A stretch of 64,000 nucleotides of DNA, taken from Tetradesmus obliquus. Taxonomy: Eukaryota; Chlorophyta; Chlorophyceae; Sphaeropleales; Scenedesmaceae. The DNA lies in contig CP126206.1 of the NCBI GenBank assembly GCA_030272155.1, positions 496,001 through 560,000 of the forward strand. Reading direction: 5' to 3'. Shown one piece after another: positions 57,401 to 64,000 of this stretch. The position numbers and the translations under genes are program-made. Numbering within the stretch: position 1 is the stretch's first letter; each line of letters starts with the position of its first letter. The notes under the pieces were generated by a model. That model had not been told where the DNA came from, ran no database searches, and saw nothing but the letters and a program-made list of their open reading frames with translations.

Positions 57401-59800
57401 GTCAGCAGCAGCACCCACGTCGCTGAAGTGCAGCAGGCGCTCCACCTGCAGCAGGAGGGGCACAGTTGCAGCAGCGGCGGCAGCCAAGTGAACACACAGC
57501 GAGTCCTGCCGTGCTGCACCTGCACCCACGTGGTAAGGGTACCAGCACTGCAGCTGCAGCTGTGGGCGGCTTCAGTAGAAAGATGTGCTAGGCGGAAACA
57601 ACCAAATCAAAAGAGATAGCGTGAACATCAGCAGAATGCGCCCCGAGATGCACACTCGCACATGACGTGAAGCAGGGATGTGATCGAAGTTCCACGCACA
57701 GGTGGCACCACATTGACGCAGCCAACCCAACACGCTGAGTGCTGCTGGATCTGGCTGCTCTGTCGTCTGGTGCCAGTCTAAACAGCGGCAAGCACACACT
57801 TGGGGTGTGCAGGCACTGCTGCAGCAGCATGTGCATGAGCAGCACTCTGCTCCAATTCCTGCCTAGTCCCCTGCCATTGCGGCTAGGCATGCGAGCTAGA
57901 CCGCATGCAAGATGTCGCTGGCCCATCTCTTGGGTTAAAAAGCATGCAATAAAACCAGAGATCCATGCATGAGCCACCATCACGCCGCGACATAGACACG
58001 GATACAAAGGCGGACCTTGATGTGCCACTGAAGCCATTGCCATCCATCTAACACCGACCCAGACAACGGCACACACAGGCGCATGCACAGGCACACAGCC
58101 GCACCTTGGGCGTGTCCTTGGCCATGGCTGCCAGGCGTGCCGGCCAGGCCGCGTGCACGTCGTCGAAGCTGAAGTTGCGCGTCTCCAGCGTTGACCCGAC
58201 GAGGTTGACCACGATGTTGCTGCGGCTGATGGCCTGGCGCGTCATGTCGTCGTCGTTCAGGTGCCAGCCCTTGAGCAGCACGATCTGCGGCGGCACGCAG
58301 CAGCAGCAGCAGCAGCAGCGGCAGCAAAAAGGCTGACACGAGGGCCAGCAGGACCTTGCAGCCCATAACCAAACATGAGTGCAGCACCCAGCTTGGGCTG
58401 CCCTCATTGTGGTCTTTGTCCCTGCTGGAGTGCTGGCAAGAGCCATGTGCGCTGTTGTCGCTGCTGTGCCCACATCAGTGTTGCCTGGATTTCACACATT
58501 GTACGTGGCTGCAGCAAGCATCCTGCTCAGTGCTGCCTGCGCTGTTGCACGTGCAGCTTCCAGAAGCTCATGCTGCTGCTTCCCAGTGCAGGCACCACTA
58601 CCACTTCACCCATTTGATGCAGTGCTGCTGTGCTGCTGCCTGCTGCCTGCATGCTGCTTTTGATCGCTGCGCAGCACTCATCGCAAGGCCGTGCACCTAC
58701 GCCTAGTTCTCCGCCCGCTTCAACCTGAAGGGCGCTTGCTACATAGCCACATCTGCACTGGCTGCTGTGCTGCGCAGCACGCACTGCTGCACACTCCGCA
58801 GCAAGTCCTACTGCCGTTGCTCTCGCACCTGGCCCAGGTCACCCTTCTTCTGCAGCAACAAGGCAACTACCCTACAGCGCCACAGCTGCACCGGCTGCTG
58901 TGCTGCGCAGCAACCCTGGCTGCTATTTTGTGCACCTGGCCCAAGTGCCCCATCTGCTTCTGCGTCATGGCTGCTCAGCCAATGGGACGCTGGCAGTCCC
59001 AGAACCACGACCGCAATCCTCGTGCCTGCCCCTGGCATCCCATTGATTGGAACACCAGGCAAGTGCGTCACAAGCCCACAGCTGCACTGACTGATTTGCT
59101 GCGCAGCAGATCCCACTGCTGCTGCTTTCGCACCTGGCCCAGGTCTCCCATCTGCTTCAGCGTCATGGCCTTCTCCTCCAGGCTGCGGTACGGCACCACC
59201 ACCTGCGTGCCGCGCCTGGCCAGCTCATTCACCACGTACTTGCCCACAAAGCCCGTGGCGCCAAACACGGTGGCCACGCCGCCACTGACGGAGGAGCGGT
59301 TGCCCGGGCCGCCCACCACGCCCGGGCGCACATTGTTGAGGGCCAGGTGGGAATACTGGCGCAGGCCTGACGCCACGGAGCCCGCCACTGCTGCTGCCGC
59401 ATGGCCTGCGGGTAAGGTTTAGGAAGATTGAAGGTGTGAGATGCGACTGCAAATGCTGCCACAGGAATGGCTGTACAATAATAACAAGAAGTGGAGCGTA
59501 CCGTGTACGCCGTGCACGGTCTGAGCTGGCTGGACATGCGTGCAACTGCAGGTGCATCACAGCACGCAAATGCCGCATGCATTGGCTGCAACAGCTGCAC
59601 ACAAAATCTGCTGGAACACTACATGCAAGCTACCAGCAACATAATCACGGACAAGCTGCTTCACATTGAGGGCACAGTGGAACTGCTGCTGCTGCTGTTG
59701 CTGCTGCTTGTTGTGTTGCTGCCTTGACTGATGCCTGGACGTGCTCACTTGCGGTTAGCTGCTGCAGAAACGGAGCTGCTAAGCTAGCAAATAGAGCCAT
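54403..59800 (-). CDS. NDUFA9: Complex I 39-kDa subunit (NDUFA9-like), 9 exons
   Basis: Accessory subunit of mitochondrial NADH:ubiquinone oxidoreductase, related to short-chain dehydrogenases and binding NADPH in known structures. Exons: 59800-59749, 59405-59134, 58284-58105, 57445-57321, 57043-56989, 56785-56631, 56211-56091, 55789-55708, 54578-54403. All phases join to 405 residues. The N-terminus [18 protein letters not shown] is a plausible presequence. The Rossmann motif is GATGFVGKY (66-74), followed by [14 protein letters not shown]-type [18 protein letters not shown], the LLHFSDVGA strand and [18 protein letters not shown] segment. The C-terminus ends RYFGMQVPQ. Introns 2, 6 and 8 contain local copies of exon edges, and intron 8 also carries a 313-bp tandem insertion. 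Confidence 0.92.
54865..55385. repeat. Tandem pair of a foreign-looking element in NDUFA9 intron 8
   Basis: Two copies, about 54865-55075 and 55171-55383, offset by 313 bases (CACCTAGCACAT at 54889 and 55202). Copies differ by scattered substitutions and by the sequence after GCCGGCCAGTG. Base composition (few CAG/CTG, runs of A/T) differs from the surrounding intron. The unit contains short inverted pieces such as CCGGCCGG. An 83-codon minus-strand frame in the first copy is not kept in the second. It is probably a duplicated mobile or satellite unit of unknown class. Confidence 0.8.
58762..59180 (-). repeat. Degenerate triplication of the exon 2 donor region of NDUFA9
   Basis: The exon 2 end (59134-59180) with its donor is echoed at about 58826-58860 and 58931-58975; CACCTGGCCCA(A/G)GT recurs in each. 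Upstream in each unit GCTGCGCAGCA also recurs (about 58767, 58900, 59098), so the repeating block is about 130-200 bases. Confidence 0.75.
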
Positions 59801-61972
59801 GGCGTATAGCTGCTGCTTCCACGACAGGGCCTGCAACAGATCTGCCTACCACCAGCCAGAACAAGCTTGTCAGCCGATGGCAGGGGTCGCGCTAGCAGAC
59901 CCCTGCACGACGGCGTAACGTGATCAAGAGTTATGAACAGTTAAAGCGTTGGGCAAACCAGCCACAGGTGGCTACACACTGCGCAGAGCAAGTAAGATCA
60001 CCCTAGCTCTGCTGTCCACCCTTGAGCAGCAGACACTCCTTAAATCAGCCACGCGTTGAGCAAATTGAAATCAAGCTGCGCCTTTCGCAAGGGCACCCAC
60101 CCCACAACGCTGACAGGAACTAGTAACACAAGAACTGCCAGTCCTTTGCCAATCACGAAAGTTAACACAACGAAGTATGTACACTACATATAGGTGTATG
60201 TTAAGCTTTGGGGTGCGCAGGTATGTCGGCAGCGCATGCATGTTGCTGTCGAGTGCCTCACTGTGTGCTGCCCAGTGAGCTCAAACTCTCTGCTGTTGCC
60301 ACTTGATCACAAATGATGCTGCTGCGAGGCAGAATGAAAGGCATAAGGAAAAAATTCTGTTGCAAGCAGCACGCAGGCAGCCAGCTCTTCCTGCAGGCAG
60401 TATACTTGGTGCCTGGCTGTTGCTGGTCAAGGGGAAACAGGGCCGCAGGTCGGTAACATAACATCAACAATCAAGTTACTCTCGACTTGCAGTAGCCCGG
60501 GATGGGGGCGACAAGCGCGTTGAACAAGTGCACTCCCAGGCCAGACTCTGGTCTCTGAGACATATATATCTCTATGATATATCATGATCAGTGCATCGTA
60601 AGCACATTGCTTACATAGCACGAGAGCCAGCAGCTGCAAGGGAGGACATGCATGCTGCAACCTTGGTCTTATGAAAACACAGCCCGGCTGGGCCAGGTAC
60701 CTGAACTCAGAGCTTCCGGTCAGAGGTGAGCACACGAGCTCGTTGCTCGAGCAACACTGCCTTTCACCAACATTCCACTGCTGACTGCCTTGGAAGCGCT
60801 GGTGTCCAAACACTACAACCTCTGTCTTGCTGATGTCTTTTTGGTTTTCCCCTCTTTTAAACCAGAGAGGGGGGAGGGGGGTTGGTCAATTGGTGAAGTT
60901 GGAGATCGTGACCAGCGGCCAGTGGTCAAGGCGTGTCATTGGTCAGCTGATGTCTTCCAAAGACTGAGTTGCTGATGTTGCTTGCTGATGCTGTGTCTTG
61001 ATGATGTTCACTGCCTGTTACGTCTTTCTGCTGTTCACTTCCATTTTGGCGTATAGCTATCTCGAGACGCGCGGCTTAACGGGTTGGCTAGACGCACGTC
61101 ACACAGTGATATGGAAGCCTTCCATACCTTCGGAAGGTATTCAAGAGCTAGGGAGGCATTCTGGTGCTGGAGCAGAGTGTTTCTTCAACAAGGGCTCCTT
61201 TTATGGGGCGCTGGCACTCAGTGCTCAGTATTGGTTGAGTGTGTGCGACATGCAGTTGAGCTGTACCGCACAAATCAATAGTGTGTGTGGAGGTTCAACC
61301 CGGCTGTTTGTCGTCCTGGTGCTGGGCACCTCCTGGATCAGAGGTGCTTGGCGTTTTCTGCTGGGGGCGGCACTGCAGTAGGCCTCGAGGCTGGAGCTCC
61401 GGTCTGTCAGCTTCGCTCTATTGCCGCAATCATACAGTGTATGACTAGCCAGGGACACTTGTCGGACAAAGTTTGTCCCCTGGCCCCCCCGAAAGCAGCA
61501 CAACCGCGGTGACGTTGACATTTGGTGCCCGGCTTGAGGCTGATCATGTTGACACCAAGGATTACATGCAGGCACAGACGCACTGCGTTGGCAACTGATT
61601 GTGATGCACCATCTCACGGGGTCAACACCTCTGCTTTGTTAGTCCGTGTCAGCAGTCCGGGTACCACCCAGCGGCTAGGCACCTCCGGTATAGGGTGTTG
61701 TGGCGTGTCTTGCTGGTGAGGCTGTGCCTCCAGCTCCCGGCAATTGGGGTTGCTCAATTGTGCTGTGTGTGGCGAGCCAGAAGGATTCCGTCCCCCCTGA
61801 TAACATGGAAAACTTTCACCACGCTCTCACGCTGGACCCGTGGTGCTTGCAAACATGATGATGATGATGACCACGCTCTCACACTCTGAAATCCACTCCA
61901 GTGGAGTGGCTTAGAAAACCATTGCAAAACATGTGAGAGTTCAGCAGTGCTGCAGGGACGGGGGTGCACTCC
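59801..61972. other. Intergenic, nothing recognised
   Basis: Contains the NDUFA9 promoter side. It includes AT-rich palindromic sequence near 60563-60590 (ATGATATATCAT) and a GATGATGATGATGA run at about 61856-61871 that resembles the LINE-like tails. No gene is supported. Confidence 0.45.
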
Positions 61973-61973
61973 C

Positions 61974-62046
61974 ACATGGCCTGCCAGTCGCTGCAGCAGC
62001 CACCAGCCTCATCAGAAGAAACAGCCCTGCATATGGCAGCTGCTGC

Positions 62047-62079
<33 letters not shown>

Positions 62080-62730
62080 GCTGCAGCTTCGCGGTGCTGG
62101 CCTTGCAGCTCACCAGCTGTCCCCAAGCCCAAGTGAATCCCGCAGCTACTACCGCACTACTGGCAGTGGCCAGGTCGACGGCAGCAATTGCCACTGACAG
62201 CCGAGGCGCAGCTCGTGGCAGCAGGGTCAAGCGTGGGCGTCAGCGCCACAGCACCCAACTCTGCAGTCGGCACAGAGCATGCTGCTGCTGCTGCTGCTGC
62301 TGCAGCTGCTGCTGCTGCTGCTGCTGCTGCTGCCCATGTAAGGCTCCCAATAGGCGCTGTGCCCAGGGCTCAAAGCCATGAACAGGTCCCTCTTGCCAAG
62401 AGCACAGCGTGTTGTTGTCAGCTGCCACCACGCAGCAGCTGGCCCCACACCCTCTGAGACTCAAACAGTCCAGCAGCTTAACAGATGTGGAGCAGCAGCG
62501 CAGCGTGTATCTTCTGCCGCCACCGCCGCTGCCGCCGCTGCTGCTGCTGCTGTTGTTCCTTTTCGTCAAGTTGACCTGTGTGCAGGTAGTGTTGCAGCAT
62601 GTCTATGTGTTGGGCCCAGTAGCAGTAGTACTGTTACGGCCATAGGCACTGAAACAGCTGGCACTGCCAGGGTGGTGGCGCCACCGTGGTGCAATGTGAA
62701 TTACAATCTGTTAGCACTTGCTCAAGCAGC

Positions 62731-62821
<91 letters not shown>

Positions 62822-62940
62822 GAGCGTCCAACTGCTGGATGTAGCTGCGCCGCAGCGCAGGCGGCCTGGGAGGCAGCTGCAGCCCCGCCGCAATGCGTCG
62901 AGCATGCACGTTCAACTGCAGTGCACCTGCTGCTGCTTGT
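61974..62940 (+). CDS. Possible Ala/Gln-rich coding region, uncertain
   Basis: An ATG near 61975 opens a frame with SSEETALHMAAAAA, a poly-Ala run and PSPSESRSYYRTTGSGQ, ending in a stop after about 72 codons. A further frame at 62378-63010 contains AAAGPTPSETQTVQQLNRCG and TGTARVVAPPWCNVNYN before running into the CTG tract. The amino-acid texture resembles the SAND protein in this window. I could not build a convincing spliced model, so the region may be part of a gene, a decayed gene or simple repeats that happen to be open. Confidence 0.2.
62731..62821 (+). repeat. (CTG)30 microsatellite, uninterrupted
   Basis: About 30 perfect CTG/TGC units, the longest pure trinucleotide tract in the window. 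Shorter CTG runs lie at 62048-62080 and 62280-62333. Confidence 0.97.
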
Positions 62941-63485
62941 GATACCCAGTGTCAACTGCCGCTGCCGGCCAATGGCTACTTGCCCCTATCGGCAGCACTC
63001 AAAGTCTTGACAGCAGCAAGCGGCAGTGGCTGATTCATTCTTGCCTGTTGCCTCCCTCCTCACATGGCGTTACATCTCTTTCTGTGCCTCTGGCGGCCAA
63101 CGGCTTCATGATTCAGGCTGGCTTTTGCTGGAATGTTTGCAGGACAACCAGGCTGTGCACACAGTGTCTGGTCCAGTAATTGCCTTCAGTGTGATTGCGG
63201 GGGCGCTGCGCACCCCCGTCAAAGAAATTGATAGCTTTTCCCTGGTCAGTACCCGCAAAAAAATCAGCCTTCACTAATAAACCCGCAAGTTTGAAGGAAA
63301 AGTATTATCCCTGTCGATCAAGAACCGCGGCATCCCGCCGCCATAGCCCCCACATGATGTCTCAAGCAGGAGATGGCCAAACACTCTTTCCAAGTCTTAG
63401 GCACATGGCAACTGTGCAACCCTGCACATACTGTCACAGTGATTCCAAATCCGCTTGGACAGGCCAGTGGGATGCTGCCGCTGCC

Positions 63486-63598
63486 GCTGATGCTGATGCT
63501 GATGCTGATGCTGATGCTGATGCTGATGCTGATGCTGATGCTGATGCTGATGCTGATGCTGATGCTGATGCTGATGCTGATGCTGATGCTGATGCTGA
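63486..63598 (+). repeat. CTGATG hexamer array, about 19 copies
   Basis: A perfect 6-base tandem repeat of about 113 bases, open in all six frames. On the plus strand it can encode Asp-Ala or Leu-Met dipeptides and on the minus strand Ile-Ser, Ala-Ser or His-Gln. No host gene is established. Confidence 0.97.
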
Positions 63599-64000
63599 CA
63601 CTGCAATCGCCAGCTCCGAGCCGCAGAGCAGCTGTTGGAGACTGCTGCACACCGTATGCAAAGGGCCTATGATCTAAGTGTGTCCTGCGGCCATCTTTTT
63701 CTGCTGGTAGGACTTGCTGGCACCAGCTTGCTTTCTACTGGTGGGACTTGCGTGCACCTGCACTACGTCGTGCTGCTGCTACTGCTGCTGATGTCATTCC
63801 TGCCGCTGCTGCTGCTGCTACCCTGTCCGCACATCCGATGTGCACTTGAGTCAAGTGCAACTCAAAGCTGCCACCGTGCACACAACATTTGCCAAAGCTG
63901 GCCGTGCACGAAACGTTCATGCTGTTGTTGACCAGCTGCTTCCAAACCCTGCACTTGTTTAGAATCAAGAAGATGCCACCTTGGCAGTTGGCGTGCAGCT
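63599..64000. other. Window end, nothing recognised
   Basis: Short CTG runs and no supported gene. Confidence 0.4.

Noticed and set aside
63195..63677. Poly(Asp-Ala) protein at the hexamer array
   Set aside because: A 6-base repeat without stops is open in every frame; the flanks show no coding character.
1..64000. CRISPR arrays, bacterial operons, ribosome-binding sites
   Set aside because: The DNA is eukaryotic with spliced genes; the tandem repeats seen are contiguous and lack spacers.
1..64000. tRNA or rRNA genes
   Set aside because: I looked for B-box GGTTCGANNCC-like sequences and conserved rRNA blocks and saw none in a plausible context; a covariance-model scan would be decisive.

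Overview
The window is nuclear DNA of a eukaryote, most likely a chlorophyte green alga. The evidence is: genes with many short introns of about 100-350 bp using GT-AG (and one GC-AG) sites; abundant CAG/CTG runs in introns and in Gln/Ala-rich coding sequence; TGTAA motifs of the algal polyadenylation type after some stop codons; a chromodomain Ty3/gypsy element; an eEF3 gene; and a protein with a plastid-type N-terminus. A member of the Scenedesmus/Tetradesmus group would fit, but that is an inference. I assembled the exon models by hand from splice consensus, reading frame and family knowledge; no transcript evidence was available.

Layout. 1-6442: Ty3/gypsy chromovirus-type retrotransposon, cut at the left edge, with gag and pol in one frame broken by TGA at 241 and TAG at 1714. 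8390-9661: 2.5 copies of a 510-518 bp tandem repeat. 11587-18152 (-): 15-exon translation elongation factor 3. 21529-26407 (+): 5-exon Gln/Ala-rich protein with two SAND/VARL-like domains. 28464-31810 (+): 5-exon F-box/leucine-rich-repeat protein. 35481-36769 (-) and 37048-37765 (+): a divergent pair, a small protein with a presequence-like start and a Gln-rich protein. 40000-45061 (+): 13-exon Sac1-type phosphoinositide phosphatase. 45655-48492 (+): 7-exon, probably plastid-targeted one-TM protein. 49378-53385 (+): 10-exon La RNA-binding protein. 54403-59800 (-): 9-exon NDUFA9-like complex I subunit, tail-to-tail with La. 61900-64000: low-complexity sequence with a (CTG)30 tract and a CTGATG hexamer array. 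Between genes lie fragments that look like 3' ends of one LINE-like family.

The genes are unrelated housekeeping functions (translation, tRNA/RNA chaperoning, lipid signalling, respiration, chloroplast) and regulators, with no operon-like logic. The most unusual signal is structural. At least eleven intronic places in five genes carry a decayed local copy of the edge of a neighbouring exon, including its splice site, typically 90-200 bp from the original. One copy is 40 bp and perfect. Another reproduces the Sac1 catalytic motif. This looks like repeated local duplication across splice junctions. A second recurring feature is sense-strand CTG runs placed just upstream of 3' splice sites.
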